Origin: a bacterium
GTDB taxonomy: Bacteria > Eisenbacteria > RBG-16-71-46 > CAIMUX01
NCBI GenBank assembly: GCA_030431975.1
Contig: JAUIHP010000006.1
Span: 204,627-268,626, forward strand
Direction of reading: 5' to 3'
DNA length: 64,000 nucleotides
In this document: positions 38,208 through 48,085 of the stretch, piece by piece
Numbering within the stretch: the first letter of the stretch is position 1
How the letters are laid out: each line of letters begins with the position of its first letter
Translations under genes and position numbers: made by a program
The notes under the pieces: generated by a model
Database searches by the model: none
What the model was told of the DNA's origin: nothing
The model's input: only the letters and a program-made list of their open reading frames with translations

Positions 38208-39707
38208 GTGAACTCCGAATCTACCCACGTGACTACGGAATCGTCCCTGGGGAACAACGAGCCTCGTCCCAAACGCCTTTCCCGGATCCGGAAAGCCGGG
38301 TACGGATCCACGGAACTCGGCCTCGTCGCGGTCGAGGTCCTGGTTCAGGTCTACCTTCTGAAGTTCTACAACGTCGTCGTCGGACTGCCCGCGGGCCTGA
38401 CCGGCCTGGCGTTGGCTCTCGGCATCCTGTGGGACGCCGTGACCGATCCCATGATGGGCGCCATCTCCGACCGAACCCGCTCGCGATGGGGCCGCCGGCG
38501 GCCCTACTTCCTACCCGGCGCGCTCGCGCTGTCGCTGTTCTTCATTGTGCTCTTCAATCCGCCCGCGATGGACAGCAACGCCGTCAAGTTTCTCTACCTG
38601 ATCTTCGGATTTCTGCTCGTCAGCACGTCGACCACGGTCCTGTCCGTGCCCCATGTCGCTCTCGGCGGAGAGCTCAGCTTTGACCGGAACGAGCGCACCG
38701 TCATCTACGGATACCGACGGCTCTTCAGCACACTCGGACTCGTATTGGGGACCGCGCTTCCCGCTGCGATCCTCGCCTATCTCGGAGACGAGTCCAATCC
38801 CGACGTCGTGGCGCGATCACGAGGAGTCACCGCGTTCGTTCTCGCCATCCCGATCATGCTGACGGCGTTTCTTGCCTTCGTTGCGACGAAAGGACGGGAC
38901 TCCGGCGGCGTGAACCCTGGCCGCTCCCGTCATGCGGAAGCCGAGGCGAATCCCCCCTTCCGGTTTCTCGAACTCGCACTCGCGCAACGGGACGCTTGGA
39001 AGAACAAGATGTTCCTTCCACTGATCCTATCGTTTCTCGTCGCCGGGATCGCACGGACGCTGAACGGCTCGTTCGCGCTCTACTACTATGAGTACCGGCT
39101 TCAGCTACCCGAGTCGTTCGTAGTGCAGAGTATTCTCCTCCCCTTCTTTCTTTCGTTGCTGGTTTCGATTCCGTTGTGGATCTGGATCTCGCGGCGTTTC
39201 GGCAAGAAATGGCCCGCGTTCTGGGGAGCCCTCGGGCTCGGCGTACTCACCGTCGTCTTCTATCCCATCTTTGAGCCGGGGGAGACAACCGCACCCATCA
39301 TCGTCGCGTTGGTCGGAGGCATCTTCGCCGGATCGATCGTGCTGCTCGACTCGTTGATCCCGGACACCGTCGACTACGACGAGCTGAAGACCGGGCAGAA
39401 TCGCGAAGGACTGTACTTCGGTGTTTGGAAGTTGGGGACGAAACTCTCTCGTGCGCTGGGGCTTCTCTTTGCCGGATTGCTGCTGCAGTTGATCGGCTTT
39501 CAGGAGGGGGCCGCGACGCAGTCGGAAGAAGTCGGGTGGCGGCTCGCGCTGTTGTTCGGCCCCGGTGTCGGCGTCTTCTTCGTGATGGCGGCGGTCATCT
39601 TTACGACGATGCCGCTGACGGATGAGCGGCATGCGAGGATTCAGCGTTTGCTGAGCCGGAAGAGGGATCGCCGTCGGGAACGGGAGTTGCAGGACAGCGG
39701 TGGGTAG
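38208..39707 (+). CDS. GPH/MFS-family cation symporter-like transporter
   Basis: A roughly 499-residue protein with about twelve membrane helices. Signatures of the glycoside-pentoside-hexuronide family are YGSTELGLVAVEVLVQVYLL, LALGILWDAVTDPMMGAISDRTRSRWGRRRPY and the late PDTVDYDELKTGQNREGLYFG. The start is uncertain: GTG 38208 has GAGAAG upstream, and the frame is open to 38133. GPH transporters accompany the DUF1365/FAD/CFA genes in photo-oxidative-stress loci of Proteobacteria, where they may move lipids or a lipid precursor rather than sugars; that role is inferred. Convergent with the photolyase gene. Confidence 0.88.
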   Translation: MNSESTHVTTESSLGNNEPRPKRLSRIRKAGYGSTELGLVAVEVLVQVYLLKFYNVVVGLPAGLTGLALALGILWDAVTDPMMGAISDRTRSRWGRRRPYFLPGALALSLFFIVLFNPPAMDSNAVKFLYLIFGFLLVSTSTTVLSVPHVALGGELSFDRNERTVIYGYRRLFSTLGLVLGTALPAAILAYLGDESNPDVVARSRGVTAFVLAIPIMLTAFLAFVATKGRDSGGVNPGRSRHAEAEANPPFRFLELALAQRDAWKNKMFLPLILSFLVAGIARTLNGSFALYYYEYRLQLPESFVVQSILLPFFLSLLVSIPLWIWISRRFGKKWPAFWGALGLGVLTVVFYPIFEPGETTAPIIVALVGGIFAGSIVLLDSLIPDTVDYDELKTGQNREGLYFGVWKLGTKLSRALGLLFAGLLLQLIGFQEGAATQSEEVGWRLALLFGPGVGVFFVMAAVIFTTMPLTDERHARIQRLLSRKRDRRRERELQDSGG

Positions 39708-39812
39708 GCGGAAGACCAAAACTCGAAGCTAGCCTGCTACCTACCCCGGCGAGCCAGGGAAGCGGCGCGACAGGATACGGATTGGTAGGCTCAGAGGGGT
39801 CGGCAAGAAGCA

Positions 39813-41387
39813 TCAACCCCCACCCTTGATCTTGTCATACGCCGAAAGCGCCCGGTCGCGGGCGAATCCGTGTTCGACCAGCGGCTCCGGGTACGTCTTG
39901 CCCAACTTGATTCCCGCCTTCTCGAGAACTTCGTCGGAGGCCTCCCAAGGCGTATGCAGATGCTTGTCATCCAGCTTGGCGATCTCCGGCACCCACCGCC
40001 TGACGTATGCGCCGTGCGAGTCGAACTTCTTTCCCTGCAGGATCGGATTGAAGATGCGGAAGTAGGGCGCCGCGTCCGCTCCCGAGCCGGCCACCCACTG
40101 CCAACCAAGCGTGTTGTTGGCGAGGTCGGCATCGACGAGCGTGTCCCAGAACCACTTCGCACCTTCATGCCAGGTGATGAGTAGGTGCTTGACCAGAAAC
40201 GAAGCCGTGATCATGCGCACTCGGTTGTGCATGTATCCCGTGTGCCACAGCTCGCGCATTCCGGCGTCAACGATCGGGTAGCCAGTTTGTCCCTTCTGCC
40301 AAAGCTTCAGATTCTCGCCGCCGGATTCCCAGGGGAAGTCCGCAAAGTTCTCGCGTAGCGGCTCCCAGGTCGTGTGCGGGAAGTGATAGAGAAGATGATG
40401 TGCGAACTCGCGCCACACGATCTGTCGTAGAAACGCCTGTATGTTGTCGCTGGCCTTGCCGCGCGACTTACGACGAAGGGCACTCAGATGATGCCAAAGG
40501 TCCCGCGGACCGATCTCGCCGAAATGAAGATAAGGAGACAATCTCGAAACGCCATCTTCGCCCGGAAGGTCGCGTCGGTCGTCGTACGCTCGGACGCCGT
40601 CCTGCGACCACTCCAGGACTCTTTGTCGGGCACCTGGCTCTCCGGGAGTCCATGCTTCGCGCATTCCCCCGGCCCAGTCGATCTTCGGCAACAGATTCAG
40701 GTCGTCGAGTTCGAGTCCATCCGGAAAACCCTTCGGCACGGGGATCTCCTTCGGAACTTCAAAGGCGGGGTGTGGATCGTCCTTCGCAAGCAATTGCTTG
40801 TAGAACGGAGTGAAGACTTTGTACGGATCGCCGGACTGCGTCTCGTGTGCGGTCGGCTCGAAGAGGAGCGACGCGTTGAAGCTCTTCACGTGAAGCCCGT
40901 CGTCCCGAAGAGCCTTCTTGATCTTCGTGTCCCGCTCGATGGCGGCCGGTTCATAGATGCGGTTCCAATAGACAGCATCCGCTTTGACCGACTTGGCAAG
41001 AGAACGCAGCTCGGACAACGACTCACCCGCTCGAAAGATCAACTTCTGGTCGTGCTTCGCGAGTTGTTCCTGGAGCGACGCGAGTGAGTGATGGAGCCAC
41101 CAATCGGACGCTTCGCCCGGAGCCCACGGCTCTTCGCTACTGGGATCGTGGATGAAAACACAGACGACACGGTCTGCTTCGTTGGCGGCTGCAGAGAGAG
41201 CTGGGTTGTCGCGAAGGCGAAGGTCACGGCGAAACCAGAGGAGAACGGTATCCGGCGACTCATCCAGCGAGACAGACCGCGACGTATTCAACGACGCATG
41301 CGGCGACGAATCGGCCCCGTCGGTCTCCGATGAAGACTGGGAGGCGTTCTTTTTCTGGCTCGAGGAGTTTGAGTCCTTTGCGGACAT
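39813..41387 (-). CDS. phrB: DNA photolyase (deoxyribodipyrimidine photo-lyase)
   Basis: A 524-residue FAD flavoprotein repairing UV cyclobutane dimers with blue light. The N-terminal alpha/beta domain begins LLWFRRDLRLRDNPAL; the catalytic FAD domain shows FLRQIVWREFAHHLL, WQKGQTGYPIVDAGMREL, HNRVRMITASFLVKHLL and NNTLGWQWVAGSGADAAPYFRIF. Length is about 50 residues above the class I norm because of a Ser/Asp-rich N-terminal tail after ATG 41387. A further open extension to 41621 is unlikely. It faces the lipid island convergently; photolyases are co-regulated with CFA/UFA genes in singlet-oxygen responses. Confidence 0.96.
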   Translation of the reverse strand: MSAKDSNSSSQKKNASQSSSETDGADSSPHASLNTSRSVSLDESPDTVLLWFRRDLRLRDNPALSAAANEADRVVCVFIHDPSSEEPWAPGEASDWWLHHSLASLQEQLAKHDQKLIFRAGESLSELRSLAKSVKADAVYWNRIYEPAAIERDTKIKKALRDDGLHVKSFNASLLFEPTAHETQSGDPYKVFTPFYKQLLAKDDPHPAFEVPKEIPVPKGFPDGLELDDLNLLPKIDWAGGMREAWTPGEPGARQRVLEWSQDGVRAYDDRRDLPGEDGVSRLSPYLHFGEIGPRDLWHHLSALRRKSRGKASDNIQAFLRQIVWREFAHHLLYHFPHTTWEPLRENFADFPWESGGENLKLWQKGQTGYPIVDAGMRELWHTGYMHNRVRMITASFLVKHLLITWHEGAKWFWDTLVDADLANNTLGWQWVAGSGADAAPYFRIFNPILQGKKFDSHGAYVRRWVPEIAKLDDKHLHTPWEASDEVLEKAGIKLGKTYPEPLVEHGFARDRALSAYDKIKGGG

Positions 41388-41924
41388 CGACAGATTCCGT
41401 TCGTTAAATCCGCACAGCTCGGCGACGGTCGAACCTCGGGCCGTCCGCATCAACCCTACCGGCTGACGCGTCGCCTCGCTGAGCGAATCGGGGGGCCCCT
41501 CCCGGCCGGGGCTAGGACGGGAGAGGCAGACTCGGCTGCTGGCTCCGAGTCCGAAAACTTGTTTGGTGAGACGTCGAGTGGTGCGAGTGCATCGGGTGCC
41601 GGTGACCTTTCGACGTCTCATAGGGAAGTTCGGGGCCAGCCGGGAGGTTGGATGCGAAAATCGGCCGTTTATCGAGCGAAGTACCGACTTTTTTTGGGCG
41701 GGCTCGTTCGGGGGTGCTCGTGCGGGTTGCTCGCTCGGCGGCGCCCCTTTGGGTGCTCGTTCGGCGCACGACCGCGGCGAGATCAGTCTCCGTCCGTAGC
41801 GGGCTCCTGAATGTCAGGAGATCGACGAAAACCGGATCCTACCGGCTCATCGATCGGGGCGGGATGCCTACCGCTGAAGGCCTGTGAGTGCCGCAGACGG
41901 CCGATGACTCGTCTGGAATGGGCT
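41388..41924. other. 537-bp intergenic region upstream of the photolyase gene
   Basis: No gene is supported. It contains an 11-bp perfect inverted repeat, TGAGACGTCGA (41567-41577) and TCGACGTCTCA (41610-41620), separated by 32 bases, and a smaller ACTCGG/CCGAGT hairpin at 41530-41550. The first might be a regulatory site or a transcript end; neither flank has a T-run. Short plus-strand frames here are arginine/glycine-rich shadows. Confidence 0.5.
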
Positions 41925-43154
41925 TCAGCGCGGCAGAAGCCGCTTCAGCGCGTCGGCGAGGTATTCGTATTCGCCCGGCGAGTTGTAAAGCTGCGCCGAG
42001 GCCCGCAACACCCGCCGCGGCCACTTCGGCCACAGAGAAACCGGGATCTGAATCTTCGCCTCCCGCATCAGTCGATCCTGAAAACGGTCGAAGTGAATCG
42101 GCGCGCCCTTCTCCTCATCGTCCGGCAACGGAACCGCCGCCATCGAGCCCACCATGTTGGCGGGGGCCGGCACGTCGATTTCGAGCGCTTCGCTCATCTT
42201 TTGTTGGGCGATGAGAGCCAGCTTGCGATTGCGGCGGCGGATCTCGAGCCACCCCTCCTCGACCATGCCTTCCATGAATCGCATGGCTTTGCTGATGGAG
42301 AGGACCGCCGTCGGGTCCGAGGTGCCCATCCAATCGAACTCCAGATGGAAACGCGACCGACCCGGCCACGTCTTGGTCGCACCATGACTGATGACCAGCG
42401 GACGCGTCCGCTCCCGCCAATCTTCGCGGACGTAGAAAAGCGCGCCCGACTTCGGAGAGCAAACCCACTTGTGGAAGTTACCCGAGTAGAACGCCGGCGC
42501 CATTTCGTCGAGTTGCAGCGGAACCTGACCCGGTCCATGCGCACCGTCGACGATGGTGTCGATTCCGCGCCGCTTGAATTCCTTGATGATGCGCGCGAGC
42601 GGAAGGACAAGTCCCGTCTGGCTCGTAATGTGGTCGACCAGTGCGAATCGCGTCCGAGTAGTGACCGCGGAGAGCAAAGACTCGACGATCTGGTCCTCGG
42701 ACTCGACCGGGAAGGGCATGTTCGTTACGACCGGAACCGCTCCCGCCTCTTCGCAGACATGGAAGAGCGCGTTGCGGGAGGCCTGATATTCCTGATCGGC
42801 CAGGATCACTTCGTCTCCCGGCTTCAGGTCGAGTGCACGCAGCGCGGTGTTGACGCCCGTCGTAGCGTTGGCGACGAACGCGACGCCTTTCGGATCCGCT
42901 CCGACGAACTTGGAAACATCGGCACGCACTTCGGTCAAAAGCTCCATCGCTTCGATCTCGAAGAAGCGGACGAGTTCGCGTTCCATCTGTGTCATCAGTG
43001 ATTGCTGATAGGCTCGGACTTCGCGCGGGCAGGCGCCGAAGCTGCCGTGATTGAGGAAGACCACGTCGGGATCGAGGTCCCAGTGGTGCGCGAACTCAGA
43101 GCGAGCAGGCAGGTCGCGGGAGAAAGACTCTTTGGGTGTCGGATCTTGATTCAA
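41925..43154 (-). CDS. Class V PLP-dependent aminotransferase, isopenicillin-N-epimerase-like
   Basis: A 409-residue fold-type I enzyme. FLNHGSFGACPREV at the start, FVANATTGVNTAL, IVDGAHGPGQVPLQL and the PLP lysine in YSGNFHKWVCSPKSGALFY place it with isopenicillin N epimerase/cysteine desulfurase-like proteins. The reaction is not predictable; epimerase, lyase and desulfurase members look alike. No Cys-loop of desulfurases is seen. The TTG start at 43154 follows GAGAGGGG. A MerR-type regulator lies 187 bp upstream on the same strand. Confidence 0.9.
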   Translation of the reverse strand: MNQDPTPKESFSRDLPARSEFAHHWDLDPDVVFLNHGSFGACPREVRAYQQSLMTQMERELVRFFEIEAMELLTEVRADVSKFVGADPKGVAFVANATTGVNTALRALDLKPGDEVILADQEYQASRNALFHVCEEAGAVPVVTNMPFPVESEDQIVESLLSAVTTRTRFALVDHITSQTGLVLPLARIIKEFKRRGIDTIVDGAHGPGQVPLQLDEMAPAFYSGNFHKWVCSPKSGALFYVREDWRERTRPLVISHGATKTWPGRSRFHLEFDWMGTSDPTAVLSISKAMRFMEGMVEEGWLEIRRRNRKLALIAQQKMSEALEIDVPAPANMVGSMAAVPLPDDEEKGAPIHFDRFQDRLMREAKIQIPVSLWPKWPRRVLRASAQLYNSPGEYEYLADALKRLLPR

Positions 43155-43341
43155 AGGAGACCCCTCTCGTTCTGGATAGAACGCTCGATTGCATCTGCCG
43201 CGGCATTCGGTGACTGCCTACCGAGTCCGTCAGCCGCCTCAATCATGATTACCGCGAGGGCAAGCGACTCAACCTCGGCGATGCGCCGGTTGGGGCAACG
43301 ACGCTCGTTGAAACGGGTCGGTACGGAACGTCGTTGCAATC

Positions 43342-44487
<1,146 letters not shown>

Positions 44488-44803
44488 TTCGGCTCCCTCG
44501 ACGGGTTCGGGTCTTCGGCGGGCCCGGTAGTGGCCGGTTCATCATGGCAGCAGCGACAGTGCCTGTAAGTTAGAACAGTGGTGGTATGACCGACAAGTCG
44601 TACTTGCAGCGGTGGCGGTGATAGATCATCGCATATAGTTACTGCTGCCTTCTCTGGTGATGTTACTTCTGCGCAGTCCTCATCTTCAGTCGTACCACCA
44701 CTTGTTTGTCGTTGGATTGCAGGTATTTACTACTAGTAAATCGGTGTCGCGCGCCAGAAGATCTGTCGAGACCTGCGTGATAGCTACAGAATCTGCACAT
44801 GGG

Positions 44804-44960
44804 CGGAATCTACACCCGCCGCGGGTGCGGAACTGACACATAGGTCGGAGCAAGGTCCGTACTGACGGAATCTGCACCCGCTGCGGGTACACCGAACTGA
44901 CAGATATGTCGGAGCGACGCCGTGCTGACGAAACCTGCACTCGCTGCGGGTTAGGCTCCC
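44804..44960. repeat. Imperfect 62-63-bp direct repeats (about 2.5 copies)
   Basis: Units begin at 44804, 44866 and 44929. Each opens CGGAATCTGCAC (or close), contains a palindromic ACCCGCNGCGGGT core and ends near GTCGGAGC...CTGA; the third is cut short after the core. Spacing of 62 and 63 bases and the internal palindromes suggest repeated protein-binding sites or a decaying intergenic element. Confidence 0.8.
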
Positions 44961-45020
44961 GACGGATGTTTCGTGCCCTGGAACTCCGAATTGGGGATCG
45001 CCAAACCTCCTGATCATGAC

Positions 45021-45036
45021 GATATTAGTCAATATC
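45021..45036. promoter_or_regulatory. Perfect palindrome, candidate ParD operator
   Basis: GATATT-AGTC-AATATC is a perfect inverted repeat with 6-bp arms and 4-bp spacer, 45 bases upstream of the parD ATG. Ribbon-helix-helix antitoxins bind such palindromes to repress their own operon. Confidence 0.55.
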
Positions 45037-45080
45037 CGACACGCCGTGATAAGCTCGCGACCTGGAGGTGTAGCCACACG

Positions 45081-45356
45081 ATGAGCAGATCCCTGAACCT
45101 TTCCCTCACAGACGAGCTGCGGAAATTCGTCGATGAGAACTCCGGCGACGGCACCCTCTTCGCAACCCCCAGCGAGTTTGTCCGATCCTTGATCCGGGAG
45201 AAGAAGTCCCGGTCTGAGATCACCGCACTTCGTGAAGCCATGCTTGAAGGATATGGAGACATTGCTCGCGGTCGAACCGTGGCGTTCTCCGGCAATCTCA
45301 GGACGGCAATGGCTGACGGCCGGCGCCTCGACAAAGACGGCGTCGATCAGGATTGA
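45081..45356 (+). CDS. parD: ParD-type antitoxin (ribbon-helix-helix)
   Basis: A 91-residue antitoxin. The N-terminal segment SRSLNLSLTDELRKFVDENSG with SPSEFVRSLIRE-like continuation (TPSEFVRSLIREKKSR) is the ParD ribbon-helix-helix, which binds DNA; the C-terminal part wraps the toxin. ATG 45081 has GGAGGT twelve bases upstream. Its TGA overlaps the toxin ATG by one base (TGATG), so the pair is translationally coupled. A palindrome upstream fits autorepression. Confidence 0.88.
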   Translation: MSRSLNLSLTDELRKFVDENSGDGTLFATPSEFVRSLIREKKSRSEITALREAMLEGYGDIARGRTVAFSGNLRTAMADGRRLDKDGVDQD

Positions 45357-45727
45357 TGGCGGAGGTTCGACTTACGCGCCGAGCGCTTCTCGATCTCGAG
45401 GACATCGAGAGTTACTCGATCGAGCAATGGGGAGAAGCCGTCGCCTCCAGATATCTCCGTGATGTTGAAGCCGCGCTTTCCCGGCTTACGGAGATGCCGT
45501 CCCTGCTTCGGCGCAAGGAAGAGAACTCCACAACCCTTGGCTTCTACCCCGTCCGCGAGCACCTGCTCGTCTGCGACGTCATCGATGGGACGATCTACGT
45601 GCTCACGGTGTGGCATGGAAGCATGGACCTGCCGGACCGAATCTCGGAGATGGAGCCTCAGCTGTTCGACGAGGCTCGACTGCTCCACGAGCAGATCCTT
45701 CGAGCGAGATCGCAGCGGGACAAGTAA
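45356..45727 (+). CDS. parE: ParE-type toxin (RelE/ParE superfamily)
   Basis: A 123-residue toxin of the RelE/ParE fold: VRLTRRALLDLEDIESYSIEQWGE at the N-terminus, LLRRKEENSTTLGFYPVREHLLVCDV and IYVLTVWHGSMDLPDRI near the end. ParE toxins poison DNA gyrase; RelE members cleave mRNA; the pairing with ParD favours gyrase. The product is slightly longer than typical (about 95-105) because of a C-terminal helix. ATG 45356 overlaps the antitoxin stop. A TTG three bases upstream is an unlikely alternative. Confidence 0.88.
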   Translation: MAEVRLTRRALLDLEDIESYSIEQWGEAVASRYLRDVEAALSRLTEMPSLLRRKEENSTTLGFYPVREHLLVCDVIDGTIYVLTVWHGSMDLPDRISEMEPQLFDEARLLHEQILRARSQRDK

Positions 45728-45785
45728 GTTTGCGACCGGACACGAAAGGTTGCCGCGTCCCGACAGCCGCGCGTAGATTCTCCGG

Positions 45786-48068
45786 ATGAATCCCAAGCCC
45801 CGCCGGCCGCTCGCCGAGCCCTTTCCGTGGGTATGGGCGGGCCTCCTCTTCGTCGTGCCTCTTGTCCTTTTCGCCCGGACTCTCGGCATGGACTTCATCT
45901 GGGACGACGACGCCAATGTCACCCAGAACGCCCTTCTATATGGAGAGGACCAGCTCCGCCGGATCTGGACCGGGCAGGACATCTACCAGTACTACCCGCT
46001 GACGTTCACGAGCTACTGGCTGCAGGGCCAGGTTTGGGATCTGAGTGCGCGGAGTTGCCATGCGGTGAACCTGGTTCTGCATGCGCTGAACGGCGTGCTG
46101 CTCTTCGGTCTGCTACGGGTGGTCGCATCGTTCGGGAGGTCAACCGGGGAAAGCAATGACGATCCCGCTGGAGCCTCGGTTGCCAATTCGGGCAAACGCT
46201 CGATCGATCGAGCAATCGAGCGAGCGAGCAACGGATCGAGCGATCGTCCGAACGCAAGCGCGAGTGCGCATCAGGACTCGAACGAAGGCTGGCCGCTTGG
46301 GTCGGCAACGGCCTGGGCGTTTGCGGCGGCGTTTCTATTCGTCGTGCACCCGGTCGGAGTCGAGTCGGTGGCATGGATCACGGAGCGGAAGAATCTCCTG
46401 AGCGGAGCGTTCGCGCTCGCAGCCAGCTGGACGTTTCTCAGCCGAGGGAGGTCCGTGGGCGGGTGGGCTCTGTCGTTGTTGCTCTTCGTGTGCGCGGTGC
46501 TTTCCAAGACGCACACCGTCGTTCTGCCCGCAGTGCTTTGGCTCCTCGTGTGGTGGCGCCGGTCGGAATCGCACACTTCCGATAATGGTGGCGCACAGCC
46601 ATTTCTCGGTCGCCTTTCATTGGCTCCGTTCTTCGTAGTTTCCGCGGTCGCGTCCTGGATCACCGTTCGATTCGAGACCGCGCACGTCGTTCGGGACGGG
46701 GCGGAGATCGAGTGGAGCCTTTCGCTGGCGGACAAGGTCGTCAACGCGGGGCGGATCGCGACGTTCTATCTCGGGAAGATCGTGTGGCCGACGGATCTCA
46801 GCTTCATCTATCCGCAGTGGCAAGTCGACGGGACCGCGCTGGGACAGTGGGTCTACGTCTTCGGTTGGGCGGTTGCCGTGGTCGTCGCCTGGGCGATGAG
46901 GGACCGGGTGTCGCGATGGGTGTTGGTGGCGGTGCTCGGGTACCTCATCACGTTGGCGCCCGTCATGGGGTTCGCGCGGGTCTACTTCATGCGGTACGCG
47001 TACGTGCAGGATCACTTTGCGTACTTTGCGCTGATGGTCGCGGTGCCGGCGTTGTTGGCTGGGGCCGGGATACTCGGACAGCGGGCTTTCGCCTCGTTCA
47101 CTTCTCGCTCGCTCGAAGCATCGAATCAGTACGCGCACGATTCGTCGTCCTCACGCCCGCTCGAGACGTCAGCACGCGGCGAGGTCGAAGACTCGACCAG
47201 CGGCGCCTCCGGTAGTCAGGTTAGCGGGGGCGGCGATCAAGCTGCCGGTCGCACCGTCGGTCCAGCCGTCAGTGGGGTCGTCGTTGCCGTCTTGGCTCTC
47301 GCTTGTTCCGCGGCGTCCTGGCAGAAGATGGAGGACTTCCGCGACCTCGAGACGCTGTGGCGAAGGACGACGGAGAAGAATCCGTCCGCGTGGATGGCGT
47401 GGACGAACCTCGGAGTCATCCTCGTCGGCCAAGGCAGGTTTGCAGAAGCGGCGGAGCATCATAGGAAGGCCATCGCGATCGATGATTCGCGGGCGGAGCC
47501 ACACAACAACCTCGGCACCGCGTTGGAAGCATTGGGGGATTTGGAAGGCGCGGCCGCCAGCTACGCGCGCGCGGTCGAGATCGAACCGAACGATCCCGTC
47601 GCCCACTACAACCTGGGAAATGCCCAGGCTCGGCAAGGGCAGTGGCGCGACGCAATGGCGTCATTTGAGCAGGCGTTGTCGATCAACCGGGAGTATCCGC
47701 AGGCATTGAATGGACTCGCGGTGACCTTGGCGCAAACCGGGCGGATGCAGGCGGCCATGGAGCATTGGGCGGAAGCGTTGGTCGTAGCGCCGACGTTCAA
47801 GGATGCCTATGACAATCTCGGCCGGGCGCTGGAGACGGAGATCGCGCCAGCGCAGGGCGCGACGATGATGCAGCAGATGTCACAACGGACCGGGGGGAAG
47901 AGCCCGTCGGTCGAAGTGTTGCACGCTCGGGCATGGTTGCGGTTCGGAAACTTCGAGTCGGCCATTTTGGCAATCGATGCCGCGGAGTCGCGGCTTTCTC
48001 CGGGAAGTCCGGAGTGGCTGCGGCGGGCGGCGGATGAGACTCGGAGGGCGGTGGGAAATGTTCAGTAG
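45786..48068 (+). CDS. TMTC/PMT-like membrane protein with C-terminal TPR repeats
   Basis: A 760-residue inner-membrane protein. About ten hydrophobic helices fill residues 15-500, with a GT-C-type acidic first loop (FIWDDDANVTQNAL) like protein O-mannosyltransferases and TMTC proteins. At least four TPRs follow (AWMAWTNLGVILVGQGRFAEAAEHHRKAI; PVAHYNLGNAQARQGQWRDAMASFEQAL). It may transfer a sugar from a lipid carrier to exported proteins; this is inferred. A low-complexity loop rich in Ser/Arg/Ala lies near residues 125-165 and another near 440-490. ATG 45786 follows a short gap after parE. Confidence 0.85.
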   Translation: MNPKPRRPLAEPFPWVWAGLLFVVPLVLFARTLGMDFIWDDDANVTQNALLYGEDQLRRIWTGQDIYQYYPLTFTSYWLQGQVWDLSARSCHAVNLVLHALNGVLLFGLLRVVASFGRSTGESNDDPAGASVANSGKRSIDRAIERASNGSSDRPNASASAHQDSNEGWPLGSATAWAFAAAFLFVVHPVGVESVAWITERKNLLSGAFALAASWTFLSRGRSVGGWALSLLLFVCAVLSKTHTVVLPAVLWLLVWWRRSESHTSDNGGAQPFLGRLSLAPFFVVSAVASWITVRFETAHVVRDGAEIEWSLSLADKVVNAGRIATFYLGKIVWPTDLSFIYPQWQVDGTALGQWVYVFGWAVAVVVAWAMRDRVSRWVLVAVLGYLITLAPVMGFARVYFMRYAYVQDHFAYFALMVAVPALLAGAGILGQRAFASFTSRSLEASNQYAHDSSSSRPLETSARGEVEDSTSGASGSQVSGGGDQAAGRTVGPAVSGVVVAVLALACSAASWQKMEDFRDLETLWRRTTEKNPSAWMAWTNLGVILVGQGRFAEAAEHHRKAIAIDDSRAEPHNNLGTALEALGDLEGAAASYARAVEIEPNDPVAHYNLGNAQARQGQWRDAMASFEQALSINREYPQALNGLAVTLAQTGRMQAAMEHWAEALVVAPTFKDAYDNLGRALETEIAPAQGATMMQQMSQRTGGKSPSVEVLHARAWLRFGNFESAILAIDAAESRLSPGSPEWLRRAADETRRAVGNVQ

Positions 48069-48085
48069 GACGGTGGCTGATTCTC

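Larger units (their letters stand above)
44488..45080. other. 593-bp intergenic region between merR-type gene and parDE
   Basis: Divergent promoter region for the MerR-type gene and parDE. It holds the 62-bp direct repeats at 44804-44960 and the palindrome at 45021-45036. The section 44560-44800 is AT-richer than its surroundings and gave no recognisable RNA or protein. A minus-strand open frame at 44686-44940 only follows the repeats. Confidence 0.5.

Noticed and set aside
44686..44940. 84-codon minus-strand frame
   Set aside because: It only reads through the 62-bp repeats and has no start signal or family.
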